Below, piece after piece: positions 1 through 7,940 of a stretch of DNA of 46,537 bases. Numbering within the stretch: position 1 is the first letter of the stretch; every line of letters begins with the position of its first letter. Position numbers and translations under genes: made by a program. Origin of the DNA: Ornithinibacter sp. (lineage in GTDB: Bacteria; Actinomycetota; Actinomycetes; Actinomycetales; Dermatophilaceae); contig JAQSWG010000014.1 of assembly GCA_029266735.1 (NCBI GenBank), positions 1 to 46,537 on the forward strand, given 5' to 3'. The notes beneath the pieces were generated by a model. That model worked only from the letters and a program-made list of their open reading frames with translations, searched no databases and was not told where the DNA came from.

Positions 1-1
1 G

Positions 2-373
2 TTGGACACGCACGGCCTACCGTTCGGCGGACGGGTGCACGTCGACTTCGTCACCGGTGTGCCGGGCGGGATGCCGGCCACGACAGCGGCGCTCATGGCC
101 GGGGTCTCGATGCTGCCGGCAGAGGTGACGTCGTGGTCCGCGACCGGGATCGGCCGAGGTCACCTGCCGATCATGGCCGCGGCGCTGTCGGCCGGCGGGC
201 ACCTGCGGGTCGGCATGGAGGACAACGTGATGTTCGCGCGAGGGCGGGTCGTGGCGCACAACGAGGACTTGGTGTGCCGGGCGGCCGAGCTCGCCACCCT
301 CATGCAGCGTCCGCCGCTGACGACGGAGGAGGCCCGGGGGCTCCTCGGGGTGAAGGAGCGGCGGGGGCGCTGA
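2..373 (+). CDS. BKACE-family (DUF849) beta-keto acid cleavage enzyme, C-terminal part
   Basis: Only the last ~123 residues are present; the gene is cut by the left window edge. The visible part has the family's closing segment, GRGHLPIMAAALSAGGHLRV followed by GMEDNV near residues 50-75, where the TIM-barrel enzyme binds its metal and substrate. Family members split a beta-keto acid with acetyl-CoA, producing acetoacetate plus a CoA ester (the 3-keto-5-aminohexanoate cleavage enzyme is the prototype). The substrate cannot be told from this fragment. A compact hairpin follows 40 nt after the stop. Confidence 0.8.
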   Translation: MDTHGLPFGGRVHVDFVTGVPGGMPATTAALMAGVSMLPAEVTSWSATGIGRGHLPIMAAALSAGGHLRVGMEDNVMFARGRVVAHNEDLVCRAAELATLMQRPPLTTEEARGLLGVKERRGR

Positions 374-412
374 GCGCTTGGCCCGCGCGGGTCAGCTGGG
401 GGCGGCCCGGGA

Positions 413-428
413 CTCCGCGAGCGCGGAG
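413..428 (+). terminator. Candidate hairpin terminator after the BKACE gene
   Basis: CTCCGCG and CGCGGAG form a perfect 7-bp stem with a 2-nt loop. There is no T tract, as is common in high-GC actinobacteria, so termination is inferred from position only. Confidence 0.35.
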
Positions 429-548
429 GCGGCGTGGTGATGCATCGGCGACGCCGAGGGCGTTCGGGCCGGTACCCCCGGCCACGTCCGGTGCTCCCTG
501 GCCCCGTCCGGCGGGTGGACGGCATCCGTCCGCGGGGACGAGGTGGCG

Positions 549-565
549 CATAATGACGTGTTATG
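549..565 (+). promoter_or_regulatory. Inverted repeat and -10 box overlapping the DUF4395 start codon
   Basis: CATAA and TTATG (549-553 and 561-565) form a perfect inverted repeat spaced by 7 nt, and the right arm contains the ATG at 563. CATAAT (549-554) also reads as a -10 box 8 nt before the ATG, so the transcript may start at or near the start codon. There is no Shine-Dalgarno sequence. Confidence 0.4.
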
Positions 566-1075
566 GGAACTGTGCGTAGCGCTTTTGGGTTTCCGGCCGT
601 CGTCAACGAGAAGGCGGCCCGCGTCGTGGCGGGCGGAGTGGCGCTCCTGACCGGCACGGCACTGGTGACCGGGTGGCTGTGGCTCAGTGCCGTGTTGGCC
701 GTCGGATTCGCCCTGCGGGTGGCGGCCGGTCCCCGCTGGAGCCCGCTCGGTCGCCTCGCGAGCGGGGTGGTGGCACCCCGCCTCGGAAGGCCGAGGATGG
801 TTCCCGGCCCACCCAAGCGCTTCGCGCAGGCGGTCGGGCTGGTCCTCACGCTCGCCGCCACCGGGTTCCTCGTCGCCGGCTACCCGCTCGTCACCGCGGC
901 CCTGCTCGGGGTGCTCCTCGCCTTCGCGGCCCTGGAGTCGGTGGTGGGGTTCTGCGCGGGGTGCTGGGTGTTCGCCCAGCTGATGCGGGTGGGGCTCGTC
1001 CCGGCGGACGTCTGCGCGGCGTGTGCCGACATCTCCCTGCGCCAGCGCGACGCGGCGTCCGCCGTGACACCGTGA
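563..1075 (+). CDS. DUF4395 family membrane protein
   Basis: A 170-residue integral membrane protein of unknown function. Hydrophobic segments lie near residues 22-52, 93-112 and 115-135. It carries the family hallmarks: a GPRWSPLGRLA-like segment after the first membrane region, a PPKRFAQ segment before the second, and a cysteine-rich FCAGCW motif near residues 135-140, with two more cysteines (CAAC) near the C-terminus. DUF4395 proteins often sit beside thioredoxin or rhodanese genes and may act in thiol or sulfur handling; no such partner is seen here. The start is probably leaderless. Confidence 0.8.
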   Translation: MGTVRSAFGFPAVVNEKAARVVAGGVALLTGTALVTGWLWLSAVLAVGFALRVAAGPRWSPLGRLASGVVAPRLGRPRMVPGPPKRFAQAVGLVLTLAATGFLVAGYPLVTAALLGVLLAFAALESVVGFCAGCWVFAQLMRVGLVPADVCAACADISLRQRDAASAVTP

Positions 1076-1102
1076 CAGATGTGCTTGTCGAGCCCTCATG
1101 AA

Positions 1103-1268
1103 TGCTCGCCGCCACTGAGCAAACCTCAGTTCGCCCGTCCCCAGCGAGCACATCTGGTTCTGCTCGCCAGCCAGCAGCAAACCCCGGACTTGCTTCTCGA
1201 GAGGATGCATCCACCTCCGCTGCTCGCTCCTGGCGAGCACACCTCGGTTTGCTCACTCTGAGTGAGCA
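1103..1268. repeat. Cluster of TGCTCRC motifs in both orientations (gene-free 1076-1421)
   Basis: The 346-bp gap before the HTH gene has no convincing gene. It holds TGCTCGC or its complement at 1103-1109, 1144-1150, 1161-1167, 1221-1227 and 1233-1239, and the variant TGCTCAC at 1250-1256 and 1262-1268. Several copies pair into inverted repeats: 1144-1167, 1221-1239, and 1250-1268, whose 9-bp arms are perfect around a single T. A further GTGAGCA lies at 1360-1366 and another at the HTH start codon (1422-1428). ACTGAG/CTCAGT at 1114-1130 is one more small inverted repeat. Confidence 0.6.
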
Positions 1269-1373
1269 CTCAGTAGTGGCCGATAGTGCATATGTCTCCG
1301 TGGATGACCACCGCGCGTCATGACGTGGGATGGCTGGTCGCGGCCCCCGCAGCCCCCGTGTGAGCACCCTCAC

Positions 1374-1415
1374 GCTTGCTGCAGTTTGCGCTTTGCTAAC
1401 TGAAGCAAGCATAAT
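1374..1415 (+). promoter_or_regulatory. Promoter and possible auto-operator of the HTH regulator
   Basis: CATAAT at 1410-1415 lies 6 nt before the GTG at 1422, the spacing of a leaderless actinobacterial promoter. Just upstream are two overlapping inverted repeats: GCTTGCT/AGCAAGC (1374-1380 and 1404-1410) and TTGCT/AGCAA (1393-1397 and 1404-1408, 6-nt spacer). A repressor bound here would cover the -35 to -10 region, so autoregulation is a reasonable inference. Confidence 0.45.
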
Positions 1416-1421
1416 GGAGTC

Positions 1422-1793
1422 GTGAGCAAGAACCCGCTGAACGACCTGGGCAGCAGCCTCGGCGACTACCTGCGCGAGCAGCGCCAGGGCGCCAAGCTGT
1501 CCCTTCGTCAGCTATCCGAGCTCGCCGGGGTGTCCAACCCCTACCTGTCCCAGATCGAGCGAGGACTCAAGCGCCCGAGCGCAGAGATCCTCCAGCAGCT
1601 CGCCAAGGGCCTCGAGGTCTCCGCCGAGAGCCTCTACGTCCGGGCCGGCATCCTCGACGCCGAGGTGGCCCCCCCGGCCGAGTCCCCGGACGTCCGACGC
1701 GCCATCGCGGCGGACCCGGCCCTCTCCACTCGGCAGAAGAAGACCCTCCTCGACATCTACGAGTCCTTCGTCGAGGACACCCCACGGCAATGA
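1422..1793 (+). CDS. XRE-family helix-turn-helix regulator (Rv0474-like)
   Basis: A 123-residue protein with one N-terminal Cro/C1-type HTH (about residues 12-68). The turn and recognition helix read ELAGVSNPYLSQIERG, then RPSAEILQQLAKGLEVS. The C-terminal 50 residues are acidic and have no recognised domain. It lies 41 nt upstream of an HbhA-like gene on the same strand, the same pairing as mycobacterial Rv0474 and hbhA, so control of that gene and of itself is inferred. The GTG start is chosen from the -10 box 6 nt upstream and the family-typical N-terminus. Confidence 0.85.
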   Translation: MSKNPLNDLGSSLGDYLREQRQGAKLSLRQLSELAGVSNPYLSQIERGLKRPSAEILQQLAKGLEVSAESLYVRAGILDAEVAPPAESPDVRRAIAADPALSTRQKKTLLDIYESFVEDTPRQ

Positions 1794-1834
1794 GGCCGAC
1801 CACGAACACCCGCCCCACCCAGAAGGAGACACCC

Positions 1835-2518
1835 ATGTCCGTCATCGAGGACCTCAGGAAGACCGTCGACACCACCCCGCTCTTCGCCGTGGTCGGCGCC
1901 ACCGACCTCGCGGTCGAGAAGGTGCGCGACGCCCGTGTCCGCGCCATGAAGACCCGCGACGCGATCGCCACCGACCTCGCCCCGGCGACGGTCCAGGCCC
2001 GCGCCACCAAGGCCGCGGACTCCGTCAAGGAGATCCCGGCCGTCGCGCTCAACCAGACCCTGGTCGTCGGCGGCAAGGTCGCCGAGGGCTACGACGAGCT
2101 CGCCGCCCGCGGCAAGACCCTCGTCACCCGCATCCGCAACCAGAAGGCCACCCAGGACCTCGTCGCCCAGGCAGAGGTCACCGTCGCCCAGGCCAAGGGT
2201 GCCGTCACCTCGGCCCGCCGCGCGGCGGCCGACATCGAGCGGTCCGCCAAGGCGACCATCACCACCGGTCGAAAGGAGGCCGCGAAGGTCACCACCGTCC
2301 TCGGCCAGACCGTCGCCGAGGAGACCAAGGTCGCCGAGACCGAGGTCAAGAAGTCGGCGCAGCGCACCCGCACCGCGGCCAAGCGCACGACGACGACCAC
2401 AAGGAACGCCTCCAAGCGGGCCACCTCGTCCGCCAAGGCCGCCACGACGAGCGCTCGCAAGACCGCCACCGCGGCGGAGAAGGCCGTCGAGAAGGCCGCC
2501 GAGAAGGTCGGCAACTGA
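1835..2518 (+). CDS. HbhA-like Ala/Lys-rich coiled-coil protein
   Basis: 227 residues. The first ~150 are predicted to be mostly helical and coiled-coil. The last ~75 are almost entirely Ala, Lys, Thr, Arg and Ser repeats (AAKR/TTTT/KRAT-type), like the basic tail that binds sulfated glycans in mycobacterial heparin-binding hemagglutinin. No signal peptide is visible, as in HbhA. The start is set by AAGGAG at 1823-1828, 6 nt before ATG; a longer reading from 1790 would overlap the regulator's end. Its place behind the HTH gene matches mycobacteria. Adhesion is only inferred; a nucleoid or cell-envelope role is equally possible. Confidence 0.75.
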   Translation: MSVIEDLRKTVDTTPLFAVVGATDLAVEKVRDARVRAMKTRDAIATDLAPATVQARATKAADSVKEIPAVALNQTLVVGGKVAEGYDELAARGKTLVTRIRNQKATQDLVAQAEVTVAQAKGAVTSARRAAADIERSAKATITTGRKEAAKVTTVLGQTVAEETKVAETEVKKSAQRTRTAAKRTTTTTRNASKRATSSAKAATTSARKTATAAEKAVEKAAEKVGN

Positions 2519-2530
2519 CCTCACCACCTC

Positions 2531-2618
2531 GGGTCGGCCCGGGCCGACCCGACCCGTCACCGGGTCCCCCCTTCCCGGTGACACCCCGCAACCGGGGCCG
2601 GCTCGACCGGCCCCGGTT
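2531..2618 (+). terminator. Three tandem perfect hairpins after the HbhA-like gene
   Basis: The first is a 20-nt perfect palindrome (2531-2550, GGGTCGGCCC and its complement). The second pairs GTCACCGGG (2556-2564) with CCCGGTGAC (2574-2582). The third pairs AACCGGGGCCGG (2590-2601) with CCGGCCCCGGTT (2607-2618), a 12-bp stem with a 5-nt loop. No T tract follows. Strong termination is likely; the triple arrangement is unusual. Confidence 0.7.
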
Positions 2619-2711
2619 GTCGGCGTCCGGCCCTTCGTCAGGTGCCCATGCCCCACGTGTGTCTGTGGCTCTGTCCCCTTCGCGGGATGCCGTCCGCCCG
2701 GCGGCCGCGGC

Positions 2712-2717
2712 TAGGCT
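2712..2717 (+). promoter_or_regulatory. -10 box TAGGCT, leaderless start of the asparaginase gene
   Basis: TAGGCT lies 7 nt before the GTG at 2725, and no ribosome binding site is present. Confidence 0.5.
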
Positions 2718-2724
2718 CCGCTGC

Positions 2725-3732
2725 GTGCCCCCGCCGTCCACGACGCCCGCGACACTGCATCCAGCCACCCCTCCCGCGCTCGCCGAGGCCCCGGTCCTCG
2801 CACACGTGACTCGTGGTGGCGTGGTCGAGTCGGTGCACCGCGGCAGCATCGCCGTCACGGAGGCCGACGGCACGCTCCGCCACGGCTGGGGTGCCCCGGA
2901 CGACCCGGTCTTCCCGCGGTCCTCCAACAAGCCGCTCCAGGCGGTCGGCATGCTGCGCGCCGGTCTCCGCCTGCCGCCGGACCAGCTGGCCCTCGCCTGC
3001 GCGAGCCACTCCGCCGAGCCGTTCCACCTCCAGGGTGTGCGGGACATGCTCGCCACCGCGGGCCTGTCCGAGGCCGATCTCCAGAACACCCCCGGCCTGC
3101 CCTACGACCCCGACGAGCGGGACGTGTGGGTCGCAGCAGGGCGCACCGCCCGTCCGCTCGCCCAGAACTGCTCCGGCAAGCACGCCGCGATGCTGGTCAC
3201 GTGCCGCGTCAACGGCTGGGACATCAGCACCTACCGCGAGGACGACCACCCGCTCCAGCGCCTCATCGCGGAGACGATCGCCGACCTAGCCGGTGAGCCG
3301 GTCGCCGCGACGGCCGTCGACGGCTGTGGCGCGCCGGTCGTGGCCATCTCGCTCACCGGTCTGGCCCGCGCCTTCGGGCGGATCGCGACCGCCGCGCCGG
3401 GAACCCCCGAGGCACAGGTCACCGCCGCCATCCGCTCACACCCGGCGCACCTGGGCGGTACTCGCCGGGACGTCACCGCCCTCGTCCGGGGAACCGACGG
3501 GCTCATCGCCAAGGACGGCGCCGAAGGCGTCCACGCCGTCGGCCTCCCCGACGGCCGCGGGGTCGCGCTCAAGATCGCCGACGGTTCCCAGCGGGCCCGC
3601 CCCGTGGTCCTCGCCGCCGTCCTCCGCCACCTCGGGGTCGTGTCCAGTGCCTACGAGCGCCTCGAGGAGGCGCCGGTCCTCGGCCACGGGGCGCCGGTCG
3701 GCCGGGTCGAGGCCGTCGGGATCACGCCGTGA
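2725..3732 (+). CDS. L-asparaginase II family protein (PF06089 type)
   Basis: 335 residues, full length for this family, which is unrelated to the classic E. coli asparaginases and is predicted to hydrolyse asparagine to aspartate and ammonia. Recognisable blocks are [15 protein letters not shown] near residue 70, [15 protein letters not shown] near 95, [10 protein letters not shown] near 150, DGCGAPV near 200 and [13 protein letters not shown] near 260. The GTG at 2725 is chosen over upstream in-frame codons because of the -10 box and because the family domain begins soon after. It is followed after 16 nt by dtd, so the two are probably co-transcribed. Confidence 0.88.
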   Translation: MPPPSTTPATLHPATPPALAEAPVLAHVTRGGVVESVHRGSIAVTEADGTLRHGWGAPDDPVFPRSSNKPLQAVGMLRAGLRLPPDQLALACASHSAEPFHLQGVRDMLATAGLSEADLQNTPGLPYDPDERDVWVAAGRTARPLAQNCSGKHAAMLVTCRVNGWDISTYREDDHPLQRLIAETIADLAGEPVAATAVDGCGAPVVAISLTGLARAFGRIATAAPGTPEAQVTAAIRSHPAHLGGTRRDVTALVRGTDGLIAKDGAEGVHAVGLPDGRGVALKIADGSQRARPVVLAAVLRHLGVVSSAYERLEEAPVLGHGAPVGRVEAVGITP

Positions 3733-3748
3733 CCTCGGTGCGCCGCCG

Positions 3749-4174
3749 GTGAGGGCCGTCCTCCAGCGGGTGACCCGAGCGTCGGTGACCGTCGACGGCG
3801 AGGTCGTCGGTGAGCTGACCCGCCCGGGCCTCGTCGCCCTCATCGGGGTCAGCCACGACGACGGCCCCGAGCAGGTGGCGACGATGACGCGCAAGATCGC
3901 CGACCTGCGCATCCTCCGCGACGAGCGCTCCGTCGCCGACGAGCGGGCTCCGGTCCTCGTCATCAGCCAGTTCACCCTGTACGCGGACACCCGCAAGGGG
4001 CGCCGGCCGTCATGGAACGCGGCCGCTCCCGGACCCGTGGCCGAACCGGTCGTGGAGCAGGTCGTGCACGCCCTGCGCGCCCGTGGCGTCGAGGTCGCCA
4101 CCGGGCGCTTCGGCGCGCACATGGACGTCGAGCTCGTCAATGACGGCCCGGTGACGATCGTCCTCGACGTCTGA
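3749..4174 (+). CDS. dtd: D-aminoacyl-tRNA deacylase
   Basis: 141 residues, the usual length. It removes D-amino acids wrongly attached to tRNA, acting as a cytoplasmic homodimer. It begins with the family-typical [17 protein letters not shown] and has both active-site signatures: SQFTLYAD near residue 73 and NDGPVT near residue 133, whose GP dipeptide reaches into the partner subunit. GTG at 3749 is the start that gives the canonical N-terminus. It sits between the asparaginase and DUF2516 genes. Confidence 0.95.
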   Translation: MRAVLQRVTRASVTVDGEVVGELTRPGLVALIGVSHDDGPEQVATMTRKIADLRILRDERSVADERAPVLVISQFTLYADTRKGRRPSWNAAAPGPVAEPVVEQVVHALRARGVEVATGRFGAHMDVELVNDGPVTIVLDV

Positions 4175-4178
4175 CGCC

Positions 4179-4184
4179 TACGCT
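4179..4184 (+). promoter_or_regulatory. -10 box TACGCT, leaderless start of DUF2516 gene
   Basis: TACGCT lies exactly 6 nt before the ATG at 4191, with no ribosome binding site. Confidence 0.5.
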
Positions 4185-4190
4185 CTATCC

Positions 4191-4517
4191 ATGCAGACCA
4201 TCTCCACCCTCCAGGGCTGGATCGTCCTCGCGCTCTCCGTCGTGGCCCTCGGGGTGGAGGTGTATGCGTTCGTCGACTGCGTCCGCCGCCGTCCCGACGC
4301 CTTCCCTGCTGCCGGCAAGCGGACGAAGTCGTTCTGGCTCATCGTCACGGTCATCGCGATGCTGCTCGGCATCGTCTCGCTCGGGGGCCTGCCCGGACTC
4401 CTCGGCATCGTCGCCGTCATCGCGGCAGGCGTCTACCTCGCCGACGTCAAGCCGGCTCTCGACCAGGTCATGGGCCGCGGGGGCGGCCGCACGGACGGGC
4501 CCTACGGCCCCTGGTGA
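4191..4517 (+). CDS. DUF2516 family membrane protein
   Basis: 108 residues with three hydrophobic helices (about 8-28, 46-62 and 64-82), ending in a glycine-rich tail RGGGRTDGPYGPW. This matches the small actinobacterial DUF2516 family, of unknown function, found close to hbhA in mycobacteria (Rv0476, from memory). That agrees with the HTH and HbhA-like genes just upstream. Confidence 0.8.
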   Translation: MQTISTLQGWIVLALSVVALGVEVYAFVDCVRRRPDAFPAAGKRTKSFWLIVTVIAMLLGIVSLGGLPGLLGIVAVIAAGVYLADVKPALDQVMGRGGGRTDGPYGPW

Positions 4518-4622
4518 GGCGCGACGGCATCCCCCGAGACGCTCGCCTCGCCGACGCGCACGGGCGGGGCGCCGTGCACGACAGGTCCGGACGCTGGTTC
4601 CAGCGCTGCCGCCTACCCTGTG

Positions 4623-5408
4623 ATGGTGCTGACCAGGTGGCGCAGTCGCGCGCGGGACCGGGCTGTGAGCCTGTCCATGGTCGCGCTCGTCGCCTCGCTC
4701 TCAGCGGCTCTGGGGCTCGGGCTCAGCTCCTGGGTCCCGCGGCTCCTCGACCGGGACATCGGGCTGGCGGACCTGGAGCCGGGCCTCCTGGAGGTGTCCC
4801 AAGGGGTGCGCGGCGCGCAGTCCCTCGGTGCCGGGCTGTCCGTGGCGCTCTACGACTCGGGCTTCCGCCTGTCCCGGGGGAGCACGGTGCTCGCCGACAC
4901 GGTGACGCGCGGTGCCCCGGTCACCGCCGTGCGCGGGGAGCTCGTCGAGCTCGAGGGTGAGGTGCGCGAGGAGGTCGGCTCCGAGCTCCCGCACGTGCGG
5001 ATCGACGCGGTGCGGCGGGTCGAGGATGTCGTGCTCTACAGCGGGGTCGTGCACGACGGCGGCACCAGCCTGCCGCTGCGCATCGAGTTCGAGCCCATCG
5101 ACGGCCGGATCCGGATGGACGCCGCCGTCCCCGGGGCGGACGCGGTCGCCATCCACCTGGACTGGAGGCCGGCGACCACCGGCATCGCCCCCGCGCTGCC
5201 CGAGCGCAACCTCCGCGAGCGGGCCTACTGGGTCGACCCGACGGTCGTCGAGCAGCCGGCCTTCACGTGGGTGCTGGGGACCGACGTGTCGATCGGCCCG
5301 GTCCAGGTGCCGCGGGCGGTCGACCTGCGGCAGGACGGGCGGATCGCGGTGCACGTGTGGGCACCTCGGGGGGTGGTGACCGTCACGGACACTCCTCGGG
5401 AGCCGTGA
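4623..5408 (+). CDS. Exported or membrane-anchored protein of unknown function
   Basis: About 261 residues. A basic start ([13 protein letters not shown]) is followed by a hydrophobic stretch ([20 protein letters not shown]), which could be an uncleaved signal anchor. The rest is acidic, rich in Val, Leu and Arg, and alternates short beta-strand-like runs, suggesting an extracytoplasmic beta-sandwich. I recognise no family. TACCCT at 4614-4619 suggests a leaderless start; GTG 4626 would have the usual 6-nt spacing, while ATG 4623 and GTG 4620 are alternatives. It ends 13 nt before mshA and may be co-transcribed with it. Confidence 0.7.
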   Translation: MVLTRWRSRARDRAVSLSMVALVASLSAALGLGLSSWVPRLLDRDIGLADLEPGLLEVSQGVRGAQSLGAGLSVALYDSGFRLSRGSTVLADTVTRGAPVTAVRGELVELEGEVREEVGSELPHVRIDAVRRVEDVVLYSGVVHDGGTSLPLRIEFEPIDGRIRMDAAVPGADAVAIHLDWRPATTGIAPALPERNLRERAYWVDPTVVEQPAFTWVLGTDVSIGPVQVPRAVDLRQDGRIAVHVWAPRGVVTVTDTPREP

Positions 5409-5414
5409 CACACT
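5409..5414 (+). promoter_or_regulatory. Weak -10 box CACACT before mshA
   Basis: CACACT lies 7 nt before the ATG at 5422. It lacks the first T of TAnnnT, so this is a weaker leaderless candidate. Confidence 0.3.
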
Positions 5415-5421
5415 CGGACCC

Positions 5422-6738
5422 ATGAGCAGCGAACCCGCCGCCGCTGGACCCCAGCGCGTCGCCATGGTCACGGTGCACACCTCACCGCTCGCGCAGCCCG
5501 GCTCGGGTGACGCCGGGGGCATGAACGTCTACGTCCTCGAGGTCGCCCGGCAGCTGGCGGGGCGGGGCGTCGCCGTGGACCTCTTCACCCGCACGACGAG
5601 CGCGTCACAGCCCGCCGTCGTGGAGGTGGAGCCCGGTGTCGTCGTCCGGCACGTTCCGGCCGGGCCCTACGAAGGGCTCTCCAAGGAGGACCTTCCCGGT
5701 CAGCTGTGTGCCTTCGCGGCCGGGATGATGCGCGTCGCCGCCCACGCGCCGCCGGGCTTCTACGACCTCGTCCACTCCCACTACTGGCTCTCGGGGCAGG
5801 TCGGCTGGCTGGCGTCGGACCGCTGGGGCGTCCCCCTCGTGCACACGATGCACACGATGGCGCGGGTCAAGAACCTCCATCTCGCCGACGGCGACCTCCC
5901 CGAGCCGGTCGGCCGCGAGATCGGCGAGGCCCAGGTGGTCGAGGCCGCAGACCGCCTCGTCGCGAACACCGAGCGCGAGGCGAGTGAGCTCGTCGAGCTC
6001 TACGGCGCAGACCCGGCACGGGTGGCCGTGGCCGAACCAGGCGTCGACCTCACGACCTTCCGACCCGGCTCGAGGGTCGAGGCCCGGGCGGTCCTCGGCC
6101 TGCCGCCGGATGCCGCCGTCCTCCTCTTCGTCGGCCGGATCCAGCCGCTCAAGGGCCCCGACGTCGTCGTGCGCGCCGCGGCGGAGATCGTGCGGCGCCG
6201 CCCCGAGCTGCGGGACCGGCTCGTCGTCGGCATCCTCGGTGGCGCGAGCGGCACCGGCGTGCGCAACCCCATGGGTCTCGAGGAGCTCGCCGAGCGCCTC
6301 GGGATCCGCGACCTCGTCCGCATCGTGCCGCCGGTCGACCGTCCCACCCTGGCGCAGTGGTACCGCGCGGCCGACGTCCTGGCGGTGCCGTCGCACAGCG
6401 AGTCCTTCGGGCTCGTCGCCGTCGAGGCACAGGCCTGCGGCACACCGGTCGTCGCCGCGAACGTCGGCGGGTTGCCCACGGCGGTCGGTTCTGCCGGCAT
6501 CCTCGTCGACGGGCACGACACCGCGGACTGGGCGACGGCTCTCGGCGGCGTGCTCCTCGACCCCGAGCGACGGGCCGGCCTGTCACGGGCCTCCGCCGAG
6601 CACGCGTCAGGATTCGGCTGGTCCCGCACCGCTGACCGACTCGCCGAGGTCTACGCCGACGCGATGGCCCGCCCACGAGAGGCGTCGATCCACGACGCGG
6701 AGACCCTGACCGGCATCCCGACAGCGGTCATTCCGTGA
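5422..6738 (+). CDS. mshA: D-inositol-3-phosphate glycosyltransferase
   Basis: 438 residues, a GT-B fold retaining glycosyltransferase of family GT4. It transfers GlcNAc from UDP-GlcNAc to 1-L-myo-inositol-1-phosphate, the first step of mycothiol synthesis. Diagnostic segments are [20 protein letters not shown] (residues ~19-38), [12 protein letters not shown] near 116, [18 protein letters not shown] near 140, [11 protein letters not shown] near 205, [12 protein letters not shown] near 235 and the nucleotide-sugar EX7E region [21 protein letters not shown] near 325. Its stop overlaps the next start by 4 nt. The mycothiol-using mscR lies 9 kb downstream. Confidence 0.96.
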   Translation: MSSEPAAAGPQRVAMVTVHTSPLAQPGSGDAGGMNVYVLEVARQLAGRGVAVDLFTRTTSASQPAVVEVEPGVVVRHVPAGPYEGLSKEDLPGQLCAFAAGMMRVAAHAPPGFYDLVHSHYWLSGQVGWLASDRWGVPLVHTMHTMARVKNLHLADGDLPEPVGREIGEAQVVEAADRLVANTEREASELVELYGADPARVAVAEPGVDLTTFRPGSRVEARAVLGLPPDAAVLLFVGRIQPLKGPDVVVRAAAEIVRRRPELRDRLVVGILGGASGTGVRNPMGLEELAERLGIRDLVRIVPPVDRPTLAQWYRAADVLAVPSHSESFGLVAVEAQACGTPVVAANVGGLPTAVGSAGILVDGHDTADWATALGGVLLDPERRAGLSRASAEHASGFGWSRTADRLAEVYADAMARPREASIHDAETLTGIPTAVIP

Positions 6739-7253
6739 CCGACCGGTCCACGCTGACCGGCACGGTGGAGCGGTACCTGCGCGACTCGGGGCACGACTGG
6801 GAACCCGGCTCTCGGGACGACGAGTTCGTCGTCACGCTGCCCGGCGACAAGAAGCTCAAGACGGTCGCGTCGCTCGTCGCGTCCGACAGCGCCCTGTCGG
6901 TGTCCGCCTTCGTCATCCGCAACCCGGACGAGAACCACGACGAGGTCTACCGCTTCCTCCTGCGCCGCAACCTGCGGCTCCCCGGTCTCGCGTATGCCGT
7001 GGATCGGGCGGGCGATGTCTACGTCACCGGGCGCGTCCCAGCGGCCGGGGTCGACGAGGAGCTCCTCGACCAGCTGCTCGGCGTCGTCCTCACCGCGGCC
7101 GACGAGCCGTTCAACGAGCTGCTCGTCATGGGGTTCCTGTCCTCGATGCGCAAGGAGTGGGAGTGGCGCGTCTCGCGCGGCGAGAGCCTGCGCAACCTCG
7201 AGGCGTTCCGCACCATCCTCGCCCGCCCCGGCGACCCGCCGCCCGACGGTTGA
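6735..7253 (+). CDS. YbjN domain protein
   Basis: 172 residues with the YbjN fold, related to type III secretion chaperones. Typical parts are a short N-terminal helix, the [22 protein letters not shown] strand pair, [26 protein letters not shown], and a C-terminal helix ending in [13 protein letters not shown]. The role is unknown; in mycobacteria the homologue also follows mshA. GTG 6735 overlaps the mshA stop in a GTGA junction, implying translational coupling. Confidence 0.82.
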   Translation: MTDRSTLTGTVERYLRDSGHDWEPGSRDDEFVVTLPGDKKLKTVASLVASDSALSVSAFVIRNPDENHDEVYRFLLRRNLRLPGLAYAVDRAGDVYVTGRVPAAGVDEELLDQLLGVVLTAADEPFNELLVMGFLSSMRKEWEWRVSRGESLRNLEAFRTILARPGDPPPDG

Positions 7254-7260
7254 CGCTCGC

Positions 7261-7266
7261 TAGGCT
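7261..7266 (+). promoter_or_regulatory. -10 box TAGGCT before the gpm remnant
   Basis: TAGGCT lies exactly 6 nt before the ATG at 7273, a standard leaderless layout, so the broken gene still has a promoter. Confidence 0.45.
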
Positions 7267-7272
7267 GGCGGC

Positions 7273-7828
7273 ATGACGGCATACACCCTCATCCTCCTGC
7301 GCCACGGCGAGTCCGACTGGAACCAGAAGAACCTCTTCACCGGCTGGGTCGACGTGGACCTCACCGAGAACCCTCCAGGGGCTCGACAAGGCGGCCACGA
7401 GGGAGAAGTACGGCGACGAGCAGTTCATGTTGTGGCGACGCAGCTTCGACACGCCGCCGCCGCCGATCCCTGTCGGCTCTGACTTCGACCAGACCGGCGA
7501 CCCCCGCTACGCCGGCACCGAGGTCCCGCTCACCGAGTGCCTCGCCGACGTGATCCCACGGATGATGCCGTACTGGGAGAACGACATCCGAGCCGACCTC
7601 ATCGAGGGCCACACGGTGCTCGTCACCGCTCACGGCAACTCGATGCGCGCCCTCGTCAAGCACCTGGACGGCATCAGCGACGAGGACATCGCCGGCCTGA
7701 ACATCCCGACGGGGATGCCGCTCGTCTACCGCCTCGGGAGCGACTTCATGCCCACCGGCCCCGGTGAGTACCTCGACCCGGAGGCCGCCGCGGCGGCGGC
7801 GTCGGCCGTCGCGAACCAGGGCCGCTGA
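7273..7828 (+). pseudogene. gpmA: 2,3-bisphosphoglycerate-dependent phosphoglycerate mutase, internal deletion and frameshift
   Basis: The N-terminus is normal: [10 protein letters not shown] with the phospho-acceptor His, then [13 protein letters not shown]. Just after codon ~32 (about 7368-7373) the sequence jumps to what should be residue ~93 ([18 protein letters not shown]) in another frame. It then runs normally ([36 protein letters not shown]) to 7828. About 55-60 codons, roughly 170 nt, are missing, including the RRAITT and NERHYG regions that hold catalytic Arg and Glu. The glycolytic enzyme cannot be made from this copy. Either another mutase exists elsewhere or this is an assembly error. 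In mycobacteria gpm sits in the same place, before senX3-regX3. Confidence 0.85.
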
Positions 7829-7830
7829 CT

Positions 7831-7909
7831 CCCCGACGTCGTCTGTGAGGATGCCGCGACACGCCGCCTGACGCGGCGATCCCCGACACGCTGACAGACG
7901 AGGTCGGGG
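7831..7909. repeat. Long palindromic intergenic element, copy 1
   Basis: The outer arms CCCCGACGTCGTCTGT (7831-7846) and ACAGACGAGGTCGGGG (7894-7909) pair with one mismatch over 16 bp. Inside, CGCCGC (7862-7867) and GCGGCG (7873-7878) form a second stem. It lies between the gpm remnant and a convergent minus-strand gene, so it could also terminate transcription both ways. The reverse complement of its right arm is identical, 16 of 16, to the left arm of the copy at 17068. Confidence 0.75.
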
Positions 7910-7940
7910 AGGTCAGTGGTGGGGGCGCCCACGACCGGAC

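Noticed and set aside
1102-1323. Small plus-strand open frame in the motif cluster
   Set aside because: It is made of the TGCTCRC repeats, has no ribosome site and no leaderless promoter.
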